From Lepidodermella squamata (taxonomy: Eukaryota; Gastrotricha): DNA of 64,000 nt. The notes beneath the pieces are model-generated. The model searched no databases and was not told where the DNA came from. It saw only the letters and a list, made by a program, of their open reading frames with translations. The DNA lies in assembly GCA_047495785.1 (NCBI GenBank), contig JBLDXI010000010.1, positions 2,232,001-2,296,000 of the forward strand, given 5' to 3'. The position numbers and the translations under genes were made by a program. Below, piece by piece: positions 47,481 through 57,255 of the stretch (within the stretch, counting starts at the first letter, position 1; each line of letters begins with the position of its first letter).

Positions 47481-50223
47481 ATGCTTGCAAGGTCAGTAAT
47501 TTTGGTTCTCAGCTGTGCTAGGCTGGCTTTTAGCCAACAACAGCAAGATAAGCTCTTCCAACGGAAGCCTCATCGCCTGTCCATGCTGTCAATCCTCATG
47601 ATGACTGGCTACGAGCCGCGAGACAACAAAATGTGCCAAGCTGCTCAGCAAATGGTTGCCGATATTGTGAACAAGCGAAGCGACATCCTGCCAGACTACC
47701 ATATCGAACTAGACTTTGTCAACGAAGGTATGCACCATCCTCTATATTTTTTAGCGATTAGTTAAGTTTATCTTCAAGGACCTGGCGGTGCTCAGGCAGT
47801 TCGCCAAGCAATCGAATTCGCTCGCCGAACCGAAGCAATGACTGATGTCTATGCGTCTCCGGTAACAATGGGACCTTTCCTCTCTCCAGCTTGCAAGGCC
47901 TGGGGTGGAACAGCTAGCTACATGAACATGCTCATGATCGCTGGATCATGCACTTCTCCAGTCCAAACGGCTCGCCGTGGCCTCTACCCCAACATGTACC
48001 GAATTCGATCGCCAGCTGAGCTTCCGATATTTGCAAGACTGTACTTCCTAAAGACTCAGACCAAGATCAGAAAGCTGGGTATCATTTTCAATAATGGCAA
48101 CTCGTTCAACTACGAAACAGCCAATCTGTTCTACAAAATTGCCCAGGCAAACGGATTCGAGGTGCAGGCATTCGAAGGTAGTTTAGATTTCAGTGACGAG
48201 TTCATAGCGCCATTAAAGGCGAGAGACATTCGAGTATTCGCTATGGAAACTGCAGAGGCAGCTGCTGGGTTGAGATTTCTATGCCAAGCCTACAAATTCG
48301 GAATGACCGGGCCGAGGTACCTATTCATCTTCCAGTTTTTGAGCTTCATCGACGTCACAACCCTACCGTTTGAGATATCGCCTGGTTGCAATCGGACGGT
48401 CATTCTGGAGCAATTCAAGATGACTTACTTTATTGGCTCACCCGTGGACGCTCTTCGCCCCATGACAGGCCGAACTGCACTTGGTCACACCCTACCCGAG
48501 TTTGAGGCTCTGTTCAGCAATTACACTGGCGGCGTGGTTACTGCTGACTCGGATTTTCGCCACCTCTGCTATGATCGCATCTTGACAGCCATCATGATTC
48601 TAAATGAGACAGAAAGGGTTCTCGAGAAAAGAAACATGTCTTTACGAGACTATAAAACCCGTCCGTATGAAGTCATGATGGTCGCCAACAACAGCGCAAA
48701 GAAGTTGGACTTTGGGAATTTACGCTATGGGAAGTTCAAATATTCATCCCGAGGGGAATATGATTTCGAACCTCAGTCAGTGGCGTATTGGTCACCTCGA
48801 GATTCTCGATTGGTAGTCACGCATCAAGTGACATGCGTCAATGAAGATATAATCAATGTCTCTTCATATGTTTCGGAACAGTTCCTGGCTCTGCCTCAAG
48901 TTCTTCCACGCGATTCAGCTAAGCTTCTGGTAGATTTCGGAAATATGCCAACATCGGTAACAGGAATCATCGCTGCACTTGCCGTCACTTTTGCTATTAT
49001 GACTGTAAGTGCAAGTTATGGTTTTATCTCCCTTTCTAGTTTAATGCCCGTATCGGATCATTAGTAGACCGCATATTTCTGTCAAGAGTATCTCAAACCT
49101 TCAAGTTTCACGAAGTGTTGTAGCTGGCGGTGGGCGTAGCTAATTACCACGAGCCTACCCACAATTTTTGTTTCTCGTAGAGAACCGTGAAGACAGTATC
49201 TCTCACTATAATTTTCCCCATAAACCCATAATATGTATGAAAACTGAGGAGAAATTATTACTATTATATTGATTCAACTATTATCTATCATTGCAGGTAA
49301 TCGCTTCAGCAAAGGTCTTTTTGATCGATAAGCAATATAACCGACTCATTGTCTCTCTGGGCTTGGTTCTCATCAATGCAGCTGCAGCTTTGTTTGTGTC
49401 TCAAGGCAGCTCAGCAATTTGCTACTTCCGGGTTGTTTTCCTCGGATTGGGACTTCCCCTAATCCATGGAAGTCTGACAGGATTCATAATCAGCGCAAAT
49501 ATGTCAATCGTCCACAAAAGACTGTCTCTGGTAAAAATGCTCTCCGTGCCCAAGGCCCCTTCAAAACCTGTATTGAAACGAGGGGCATCGACTGGTTCAA
49601 TAAGAGTTGGTCGCACTGCGAGCGTTGGAAGTAACAAAGTGAAAGTTGTACCAAAAATGATTATAAGAGCTGACGCGAAAAACAAGCACGTAATTCTATC
49701 GACAGGAATCGCATTTGCTCTTCATTTGGCCGTAATTTCTGCCTGGTTTGCAGCTGAACCCTTGAGAGAGGTGAACCAAGATGCATTTGGTACAGCGCCA
49801 ATTTACGATTACGACTCCGATGCTTATTTGGAGAGCCGTCGAATTTCTTGTATTTCAACCAATCAGATATATTTCATTGCAGCTTTGTTAGTAATCGACG
49901 TCGCAATTTTGGTAGTCGGTCTCGTTGCAACCATGGCTACTGCGGATTTGATCAAGCGAGAAAACGTTGCCAATGGAGCCGTTTTCAAACCTGCGATGTT
50001 GGCTATCATCATTGCGATTACGCTTCTCCTCAGCGGGGTAGCTATCGTGTTTCTCCTTGAAAGTAGTCCGTTCGTGAATGCGCAAGTTCTTGTAGTAGCA
50101 GTTGTCTGCTTGATATATGCACTCGCTGTCGGCCTGTCTGTTTTCTTATCTCCTTTGCGTAATCCGATCATGCATCGAACCATAGTCGGTGTGCCAACCG
50201 CCCAAAGAATCAACGCAGTGTGA
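47481..50223 (+). CDS. GABA-B-like class C GPCR 4
   Basis: Exons 47481-47727, 47779-49004, 49297-50223 give 799 residues. The start MLARSVILVLSC begins a signal peptide. Ectodomain motifs match the other copies (GYEPRDNKMC, FLSPACKAWGG, FRHLCYDRIL, EYDFEPQSVAYW). TM2 begins RLIVSLGLVLI, TM3 follows SAICYFR, TM7 is VVCLIYALAVGLS. The short cytoplasmic tail ends about 30 residues after TM7. The inner loop between TM3 and TM4 is basic and Ser-rich. Intron positions and phases are those of the other three copies, so the array grew by tandem duplication. AATAAA follows at 50373. Confidence 0.85.
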
Positions 50224-50372
50224 CGTCATTTCAACTTGGACACAGCTAGGTTTCAGTGAAACCGCTATGGCGTAACTATTTACTTTTAATATTTTATTAC
50301 AATTGTTTTTATGACAGTGTGAGGTATGAGATCTCCTGTTGAATCGCTTATCCCCGGTTTCGAAATTCTTTG

Positions 50373-50378
50373 AATAAA
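50373..50378 (+). terminator. Polyadenylation signal of receptor 4
   Basis: AATAAA 150 bases downstream of the stop. Nothing else is seen up to the next gene's 3' end at about 50827. Confidence 0.55.
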
Positions 50379-50871
50379 ACTTTTGTTTGTGTTTCGTTGG
50401 AGTTGAAGGCTGAAAAGGTGCATCAAAAGGTTCAGAATTTACTTCAATACGCTATAAAAGTTGATTCAATCCTGCCCCCTCATTATTGGCGGAAATAAAT
50501 TACATTCACTAAGATCAATTTTGCTTAGCAGAGTAGCCAACAGCTACCAAAGCTGTTAAGGTCACATGCCAAATATATTATCATCGAAAGCTATATAGCT
50601 CACAGATGAAATGGCTGAGTAATTCATGACATGTATTGCAAATCTGTGATCTGCGGATGAAAAATAGGATGGAGGCCTAAAACGAAATCGATATATCGGG
50701 CCAAGTTATTCGAAAGCCGAGCCTAGCTTTCTGTGGAATTTGTGAAGCAAACCATTACATTTCTTGAAATTCGCAAGCCGCAAGCTATCGTGATTCTTCC
50801 TTGAGTCTCATTTTTAATGAACCTTCTTTATTCAGGAAATATTCTACATTTTAGATTGACCAACATATTCG

Positions 50872-51519
50872 TTACGCCGTAAGAGTTTCTTGCTGATTGC
50901 TCACCTCGACAGTATTAGCCGCATCCAAGACTTCGTTAGGACCCTGTTTAGTGCTAGGTGCCGATGGCTGAGTCGATTCATCATCATCGGGTGAAACAGG
51001 AGATTTTGCCAGGGTAGCAGCTCGTGCCATCTGCGCCTGACGTTGGGCCATCAAGGCGGCTCTGTGGCTTGGCAAAACACCTCCGTTTTTCTTCGCTTCA
51101 GCCTCCTCGGCTTGGCGACGGCGAAGGTCAGCAAGGCGCCATTTATCTTCGGCTAAAACTCGCTCTTTCCAGCTACCGAGAACTAATTAAAGTTAAAAGT
51201 GGTTTATATTAACGTCAATTTCAATTGTCAACTAACAAGTATCTTCGATCTTTTTGTTTTGAATGCGATATCTGCCAAAGAGCAGTCTGGACGTTAAGGG
51301 CATCGATTTTGTAACAGGTGGCTTCAGTTTCCGATGAAGTTTCGGTTTCGGTAGCTCGCATGGTAATGGGTCACGTAATCCTGGGCAGCCAGGCGTGTCG
51401 GGCGGTGGGGTAGGTGCGTTCTCGTCAACGGGCGGCGGGGGAGCTTTCGGGTTTACGCCGAGAGCCAAATGCTGCTTATTCCAATTATCACCCCCGGCTG
51501 GCCGCTCTAACGTCGTCAT
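50872..51519 (-). CDS. Unrecognised proline-rich, basic protein
   Basis: Exons 51519-51237 and 51182-50872 encode 197 residues; a minus-strand AATAAA follows at 50832-50827. The first half is Pro-rich (NPKAPPPPVDENAPTPPPD), then a basic patch (KPKLHRKLKPPVTKS) and SRLLFGRYRIQNKK; the second half has a helical, Arg/Glu/Ala-rich segment (DKWRLADLRRRQAEEAEAKK). No signal peptide or membrane segment. I recognise no domain. Its position beside another charged protein and near DRC1 makes a ciliary or microtubule-inner protein conceivable, but that is only context. Confidence 0.6.
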
Positions 51520-51554
51520 GCCCGCCCTTGAATTAATCGTAATTATTCATCTAT

Positions 51555-52560
51555 TCAAATATTGAAATATTGTTCGATATACATGAGGCGTAACATGTTG
51601 AGGCGGTCGACTCTACGGCGCTCTTCTTCATCGATTTCGAGGTTGATTGAATCGAAGATGCTCTGCTGAGCTCGTTCGTTTTGCTGTTGCTTTGACCGTT
51701 TAACATCCCGCGTCGACTCCTCTTTACCGTGACCGTGGCCCAATTTCGCGCCAGGTGGAGCAATTACGTTTGCTGTTGCTACGGCAACTAAAGCCGGCGT
51801 TATCGGAATTTCAAGGCCCGTTGGCTCGCGGGAGTGTAGCACTGCCATTACCTGTAGATTCAACAAGTCACTTTTCAACAGCAAGGAACTAGAATGGATA
51901 CTAATAGCGCTAAAACGTTTTCGTCGCAAGATAAATGCGGGCTGAGGACTTGAAACTTCACAACATTATAAATCTCTTACCTTGGCCTCCGATTTCACCC
52001 GATCTCGGCCAGTACGCCTTCTGGCGGTTTTGTAAGCCCGCAACAGCTCGACGTTATCCACGTCAAGCAAAGTTGACTCCAACAACTGTTTTCTGTGTTT
52101 GACCAGCCTCGGTAAAATGACCCGCAATCGCTTCTCAGAATACGATTGCGTAACGTTCGATTTTAGCCCTAAAATCGACGTATGACCAGCTTCTTCTGAA
52201 GATTCTGAGCCGAAAAATGTCGCGCCGTACTGAAGTTGCTGGCGAGCGGCATGGCGCTTTGCGATTGTTTCGACCCGACTCAAAAAGTGATCGACTACAT
52301 CTCGCTCGTCGTTAATCGACTTTGTACGGATTGAGAGGTTGTAAAGCTCATCCTTCAGCCGCCGTTCTGTGTGGTCAGCCGCTCGTAAACTGCTCACCTC
52401 TTCCTTACTGAGATAACCAACCTGACGTTGTAACGCTTTATCCTCAACTATTCTCTGGATAAATGCGAGCCTTTAATCGTAAAATGTATTAACCTATTTC
52501 AGGCTTAGAAGGGTTGGCTTACTTTTGGCGGTTCCTGATCTGCTTGTCGAGACCTTCCAT
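51555..52560 (-). CDS. Unrecognised charged helical protein
   Basis: Exons 52560-52523, 52470-51981 and 51851-51555 sum to 274 codons plus stop, all phases matching. The protein is rich in Arg, Lys, Glu and Leu with likely helices (RRLKDELYNLSIRTKSINDE, RLRVILPRLVKHRKQLLES) and a His/Gly stretch (GAKLGHGHGKEE). The C terminus is acidic-helical (EEERRRVDRLNMLRL). No signal peptide, membrane span or named domain. It ends 36 bp before the start codon of the 197-residue gene on the same strand, so the two are packed tightly and might share transcription. Confidence 0.6.
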
Positions 52561-53133
52561 GCCCAGGAGGCGTGTTTCCATTTTTTTTCGGCTTCAATTT
52601 CGTTTGCCGAAGAAAGCTTCACGGATACAAGTGCAAGTGGCAGAGTGAGTCCCCATAAAAGTCATCCAAAGCTCAATAGACCATTAAATAGCCCTTTCAG
52701 CCGAATGGGCTTGTTTTGCACCGCCGTTTCAATGGCTTATCAATGGCACGCGTTAGGGCTTTTGGTATTACCAGAGTCGCCATTTCCCGCACGCGCCTTC
52801 TTGACTTTTTTTAATGACCCAAAATTTGGCGGCTATCAATTAGATGAAGATGATCGCTTGGTAACGCCTCAAAGCCTTGTTTACTTGATTTTTTCTAGTG
52901 CAAATCAAACAAATTGTGATTATGAAATAAGGAGTTGCAAAAAAACTCGAGGGCATAATAACGGAATTGTTGAAAATCTTGAGTTCAGTAATCAAGAAAT
53001 TGAAAGGAAACGTGGGGGCTCATGTGGTCGATGATGAAAAGCTGCTGAATATCGCTGCTGACCTATTGTCCGTTTAATCGAACAGGTTCCTAGGCTATTT
53101 CCTGGTCAAAGCCAATTTTTTGTATTGATTTTA
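52561..53133. other. Upstream region of the 274-residue gene
   Basis: Contains its probable promoter and the 3' flank of U1. A plus-strand frame of 169 codons overlaps here but has no family resemblance or splice context and begins inside the opposite gene's first exon. Confidence 0.35.
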
Positions 53134-53292
53134 CGGGTGTGGCGCGAACGCCGGTACCCACGTGAAATATTTTGCACCCGACTCCGCCGATGAGGCAGAG
53201 CGCAGGGGTCAGCGGACCGCAGTGCAATGGCCCGCCTCGCCCTGGGGCGGCCCCCTTCATGATCGAGGCGCATCCCAGTGCCAGGTAAGTTT
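53134..53292 (-). ncRNA. U1: U1 small nuclear RNA
   Basis: The minus strand reads 5' AAACTTACCTGGCA, which pairs with 5' splice sites. Stem-loop I carries GATCATGAAG, the U1-70K site; the long-range helix strand CCCAGGGCGAGGC follows; stem-loop II carries ATTGCACTGCGG, the U1A site; GCTGACCCCTGCG matches the conserved segment before stem III. Stem-loop IV is a GC-rich hairpin with a TTCG loop (GGCGTTCGCGCC). Total about 159 nt, as in other animals. The expected Sm site position holds AAAATATTTCA rather than AATTTNTGG, so a variant or pseudogene copy is possible. The second nucleotide is A, as in nematodes, not U. Confidence 0.88.
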
Positions 53293-53403
53293 AGTGGCCA
53301 AAGGTGCAGGCCAGTGCCCGCTTTCGATTATCCCACACATCACAGATATCCAACTAATTTGCGTATGCATCAATGCGAATCAAAGTGGACGAAAAGAAGC
53401 AGT

Positions 53404-53409
53404 AAAAAA
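53404..53409 (-). terminator. Pol III terminator of tRNA-iMet
   Basis: A run of six T on the minus strand, eight bases after the tRNA 3' end. Confidence 0.7.
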
Positions 53410-53417
53410 GGGAGCTT

Positions 53418-53489
53418 TAGCAGAGCGTAGTTTCGATCTACAGACCTCTGGGTTATGGGCCCAGCGCGCTTCCACTGCGCCACTCTGCT
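53418..53489 (-). tRNA. Initiator tRNA-Met (CAT)
   Basis: Seventy-two nucleotides with acceptor AGCAGAG pairing CTCTGCT, discriminator A, D-arm GTGGCGCAGTGGAAGCGC, anticodon loop CCCATAA on a GGG/CCC stem, and T-arm loop ATCGAAA. The A1-U72 pair, the three G-C pairs in the anticodon stem and A in place of T54 mark it as the eukaryotic initiator, which delivers Met to the start codon. It lies 125 bp upstream of U1 on the same strand. Confidence 0.95.
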
Positions 53490-53782
53490 TTGCTGGTGCG
53501 AGATTATTTCCAGAAAAGCTCCTTGTCAGTACGAATATCTTACACAACTCCATTAACCTTGAAATTGTTCTCGCGTAATTTTAAATAATTTCGCATGCTT
53601 GGAGTCTCTTGAGCTATACATTTATGTGATGAATACCTTGATGGCGCGAAATAATATCTATTTAATTTAAGAATTTCATTCATCAATCAGGAGAGCTCGG
53701 TCATGAAAATTTCCACTTATTTACCTGGATCTGAGGCTAAATTGTTTGAATAAATCAAATCAATTTCAACAATGTTTCAGGC

Positions 53783-53788
53783 TTTATT
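53783..53788 (-). terminator. Polyadenylation signal of the PAN protein gene
   Basis: TTTATT on the plus strand (AATAAA on minus), 38 bases past the stop at 53826. Confidence 0.6.
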
Positions 53789-53825
53789 AAAAAGCTGTAG
53801 CATAAAAAACAAAAAACTATCTGTT

Positions 53826-54218
53826 CTAGTTTTCTTTGCTTGAGGCATCGACTTCGCCGTCGGCATCGGCGTCACCTTCGCTTTCGCCTTCACCTTCCCC
53901 ATCTTGCCCGTCCTCGCTCTCGCCAGCAGCAGCACCAGCCCGTTCCGTACAGTAACCGCAAACGAATGAATGATCGACGGGCGTTGACTGCATGCCTTCG
54001 TGGAAGCCAGATTTCATCCAACAAGTACCACCGTTGTAGTCTGTCCAACTGAAGTGACTGCATTTCGGATCGGCTTCACAGGTCGGACCGCACCGATCCG
54101 CTGTCGATGGCGCGTTGCCGATATCGTTGCCGTGATAGTCGCAGCCGTGCCACCACTTCACCTCGCAAGCAGCCATGCCTAAGCAAAGGCCAAGGATCAG
54201 CATGACGTACAGAGACAT
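53826..54218 (-). CDS. Secreted PAN/apple-domain protein with acidic tail
   Basis: A single exon of 130 residues. Residues 1-18 are a signal peptide (LYVMLILGLCLGMAAC). A PAN/apple-like domain follows: GCDYHGNDIGNAP, CGPTCEADPKCSHFSWT, DYNGGTCWMKSG, with six Cys plus FVCGYC. The last 38 residues are almost all Glu, Asp, Gly and Ser (GESEDGQDGEGEGESEGD). PAN domains bind protein or carbohydrate. A TATA box lies 63 bases upstream of the start. The gene at 55099 shares about 75 N-terminal residues but replaces the acidic tail with a CAP domain. Confidence 0.8.
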   Translation of the reverse strand: MSLYVMLILGLCLGMAACEVKWWHGCDYHGNDIGNAPSTADRCGPTCEADPKCSHFSWTDYNGGTCWMKSGFHEGMQSTPVDHSFVCGYCTERAGAAAGESEDGQDGEGEGESEGDADADGEVDASSKEN

Positions 54219-54280
54219 TTCTAGTAGCCAAAATGTTTACGATGTTGTTTGACTTAACAGAAATAGACTGCGGAAATGCG

Positions 54281-54287
54281 ATTTATA
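54281..54287 (-). promoter_or_regulatory. TATA box of the PAN protein gene
   Basis: Minus-strand TATAAAT 63 bases before the start codon, in the context CCGCTATAAATCGC. The following 0.8 kb to 55098 shows no gene. Confidence 0.55.
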
Positions 54288-55098
54288 GCGGCTTTTCGTG
54301 TCCTCTTAAATAGGCTGCAGAATGTGTATCAGGTGCGAGATAAGTAATACTTGGTGCATAGTATTTGATACAGTAACAACTGACTCATAATTCACGAGAA
54401 GCGCACTTATCACGTGACGAAAATCGCCGCGAAAATATGGAGGATATCACGTGGTGCGAGGCAACCAAGTTACTGCAGTAAGTATAAGTATACTTGCTTG
54501 CTATCTACTGCCTGGTCAGCTTTTGGCCTGAAACATTTGGTGATTGCAGGACGGCAATTTCCGCTACTCTGTGGCGCCAAAATCTCCCATCTCTCAAAAA
54601 TACTTCACTGTATACATATAATACATAGGTATAGGTACTACGCATTTTTTCACATTGCTCAAGTTTGGTAATTCCTCAAGCTCATACGCCATTCTTTCAT
54701 CCATTTTCTTTGAAAACAATGGCTTTGCACATTCATAACTGATTACAGCGGACAGTCATTGTTAAAAATAGCCGAGCTACGTGCATTGTTCACTTTCGCT
54801 GCTGCCGAAAACCTGCGTGTGGTAAGTAGCGCCATTCGTTACGAAAGCTGCGCCCATGAATTTGTAGTCAGGATTGAGAATATTTTTGCGATGTCCATCC
54901 GAGTTGATCCACCTGAAACATCATTTCCAAAATCATTATTTAGTATTTGAGTCCGTCCATAATGTAAAAGCTTTTAAAGTGTCTAAAGATTTGTCTTAGC
55001 GAATCCAAATGACTTTTCGATAGTGCATCCTGCAACCATTTTGTTCGAGATTTTATAGCTTTTCTTGCTGACGGTCTCAGTTATGAATGATCAAAAGC

Positions 55099-55782
55099 TT
55101 ATATGTTGAAAGCCGACCAAGCATCAGTGTCGTAGTTGTAAGCCGCATTCTCAGCGATGCCTGACCAAGCGAAACCGAAACGGCTGGCGCGATCGCTGAC
55201 ACTGGAACCATCAGAACCTGTGTGAGTCAGTTGCTGCATGTTGGCCTGATCATTCGAATGCGCTTGTGCCGCTTGTGTTAATTTACTAAAGAAAGGAAAC
55301 AATGTTGTGAGGTGATCCTTGGAAAGAGATCCTTGGAAAGAGATTCTTTTGAAGAGGAGAAGTTCTTGTAATAATATTTACTAATTTAGACACAATGGGT
55401 CAGCGCCATTCCTAGCTCGAGCTTGGTTAGTATACTCGAGTAGAGTATGCAACCAGTCGCCGTTACTGCCGCCACTTGAAACGGCCTGGCCCTGGCTTAC
55501 ACGCTCCGTGAAGTAGCCGCACACATAGGAGTAATCGGCGGTTGAAGATACCGTGTCGGAATTGATGCCAGATTTCATCCAGCAAGTGCCTCCGTTGTAG
55601 TCTGTCCATGTGAAATGGCTACAGTTCGGATCGGCTTCGCACGTTGGGCCGCATCGATCAGCAGTCGCTGGCGCGTTGCCGATATCGTTGCCGTAGTAGT
55701 CGCAACCGTTCCACCACTTCACTTCGCAGGTGGCCATGGCCAAGCACAGGCCAAGGGTCAGGACAACTTGCAAAGAGGACAT
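55099..55782 (-). CDS. Secreted PAN-CAP protein with truncated CAP domain
   Basis: Exons 55782-55382 and 55285-55099 encode 195 residues. Signal peptide (LQVVLTLGLCLAMATC), then a PAN domain close to that of the gene at 53826 (GCDYYGNDIGNAP, DYNGGTCWMKSG). From about residue 112 a CAP/SCP domain begins: WLHTLLEYTNQARARNGADP, KLTQAAQAHSNDQANMQ, THTGSDGSSVSDRASRFGF, GIAENAAYN. The first cavity His and the Glu of AEN are present. The protein then stops at AFNI; the second half of a CAP domain, with GHR and the WxxT region, is missing and I see no further donor or exon. Bacterial-style short CAP forms also keep that half, so truncation is real or the gene is degenerating. Confidence 0.75.
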
Positions 55783-56028
55783 TTTGAGTATTCAACAAAG
55801 ATACAACAATAAAAACGGACTAACTCTATTCTCTGATAAGGGAGGTTCTCTCTCATCATAATCCAACGACTTCGTTGATGGCTTAGTTGTTGCATGAGCA
55901 ATAGGCGTAACATTTCGCAACAGCTAATGATTCAAGTTTCCATTCAAGACTATTTAACGCGGATGATTTTGAAACCAAGAATTCACTTTAACGAAACAAA
56001 TCGCATAACATAATTCTTACTGTTAATC

Positions 56029-56328
56029 ATGAAGCCCTATCTTGTTGTTCTGGTTTTCACCATAATCTGCGCCATCGGCTTCATAAAGCCAAGCTTTGGT
56101 AAATGTTGAGGCTTTCATTGAATACTCTCAATGACTGAATTGTCTTCTAAATCGGCATGTCACAATGTTGGCGGTCAATCGGTCAAGTACGACTGCTCGT
56201 GTTACACCTGTAACACCGATCAATGGGGCTGTATGGGCTGCAACGCTGGTGGCCAAGGCCAGGGCTGTCGATTCTGTGGATTCGGTGGCTTCCCGAACTG
56301 TGGTGCCATTACCAATTCTGGGTGCTGA
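56029..56328 (+). CDS. Small Cys-rich secreted peptide (splice junction unresolved)
   Basis: An exon at 56029-56098 gives a classic signal peptide, MKPYLVVLVFTIICAIGFI, ending at a GTAAAT donor. From about 56150 an open frame reads ACHNVGG, CSCYTCNTDQWGCMGC, CRFCGFGGFP, ending GC at 56328: about 55 residues with ten Cys. Signal and mature part look like one gene, but no AG acceptor exists between 56110 and 56185, so the two cannot be joined by a standard intron. An alternative ATG at 56131 would make a leaderless protein. AATAAA follows at 56428. Either a mutated acceptor or a non-canonical intron. Confidence 0.55.
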
Positions 56329-56427
56329 AGTTTCCAACTTTCTAATTTCTAAGTCATCTCTAAACTAAAATATGAGTCATTTATACATCTTGTTCATTTC
56401 AATGTGGAGCAAATACGGCTTTCAGCG

Positions 56428-56433
56428 AATAAA
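56428..56433 (+). terminator. Polyadenylation signal of the Cys-rich peptide gene
   Basis: AATAAA 100 bases after the stop, supporting a transcribed unit. Confidence 0.5.
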
Positions 56434-56598
56434 ACACGATTTTTGGCAATTATTTTCTTGAAATTACTAGTTGGGGAGGGCTGAGCTAAGAAGGACAGCA
56501 GAATCAATTCTTCTGGTTTTATTTCAAGTGAATCAGGAAACAAAAATCAGTATGAAGCCATGCATCTTATTGCTAGACGCTCGATTGGGCAATATGCA

Positions 56599-57255
56599 CT
56601 ACTTGCTCTTGGCAACCGACAAGTAGCCACGCACGAGATTCGTGATGATAAACTTCTCCTTCCCCATCGGACAACTTTCCTTCTCTTCACCTAGCGAAAT
56701 CACACTGTGCCGGCGTCCGCTGTGACGGGCCAATTCGTTCGCCCGAATGAACCCAGCACGTCTATGCGTTTCAACAAGAGCCGAGCCCAATTTACAACCG
56801 TGAAGCTGGTCACCAATTGTCAAATACGCATCGAATTGCTGCGAACGGACAGCCACAACTTTGCCATGACGTTGAAGGTCGAACTTTTCCCAGGCAAACG
56901 CGCCATTTTGGCAGTTGACTACCCCGATCTCCCGCTGGTTGACCTTACTAATGGCCATTCTAAGAAATTTACCAGGCCATTTGCTGGATTCGAAAGACAC
57001 ACTGCCATCACCATGACGGTGTAGATAGAATACAATTGCGTCGTCGCGTTTTTCGATGTCAATGTACGAAGACGTGACGTTGTAACGCACGAAATGAACG
57101 AAACCGCCGCCGCTTTCAGCTATTTCGACATCGCGGCCTTCCGGCATGTCTGAGCAGTCCATGTGGAGGTAATACCCGGGTGACGATGCGGATTCGATCG
57201 CGACTTGGTCCCATTTCGAGCCGAGCGACAACTGCCGCGTTAAAGCATCTGTCAT
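56599..57255 (-). CDS. Beta-trefoil (AbfB/fascin-like) protein
   Basis: A single exon of 218 residues, no signal peptide. Repeated strands of the trefoil type are seen: SSPGYYLHMDC near residue 24, SFESSKWPGKFLRMAIS near 83, SQQFDAYLTI near 130, RGYLSVAKSK at the end. The SFES-x-PGxFLR string is the signature of AbfB-type arabinose-binding trefoils, also found in animal proteins of unknown role; fascin-like actin bundlers have a similar fold. No catalytic domain is attached. Role unknown; cytosolic carbohydrate or protein binding is inference. A minus-strand AATAAA lies at 56523-56518. Confidence 0.65.
   Translation of the reverse strand: MTDALTRQLSLGSKWDQVAIESASSPGYYLHMDCSDMPEGRDVEIAESGGGFVHFVRYNVTSSYIDIEKRDDAIVFYLHRHGDGSVSFESSKWPGKFLRMAISKVNQREIGVVNCQNGAFAWEKFDLQRHGKVVAVRSQQFDAYLTIGDQLHGCKLGSALVETHRRAGFIRANELARHSGRRHSVISLGEEKESCPMGKEKFIITNLVRGYLSVAKSK

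Noticed and set aside
52525-53034. 169-codon plus-strand open frame
   Set aside because: It begins within the first exon of the opposite-strand 274-residue gene, has no recognisable domain, no signal or splice context, and no promoter; its length alone is not evidence.
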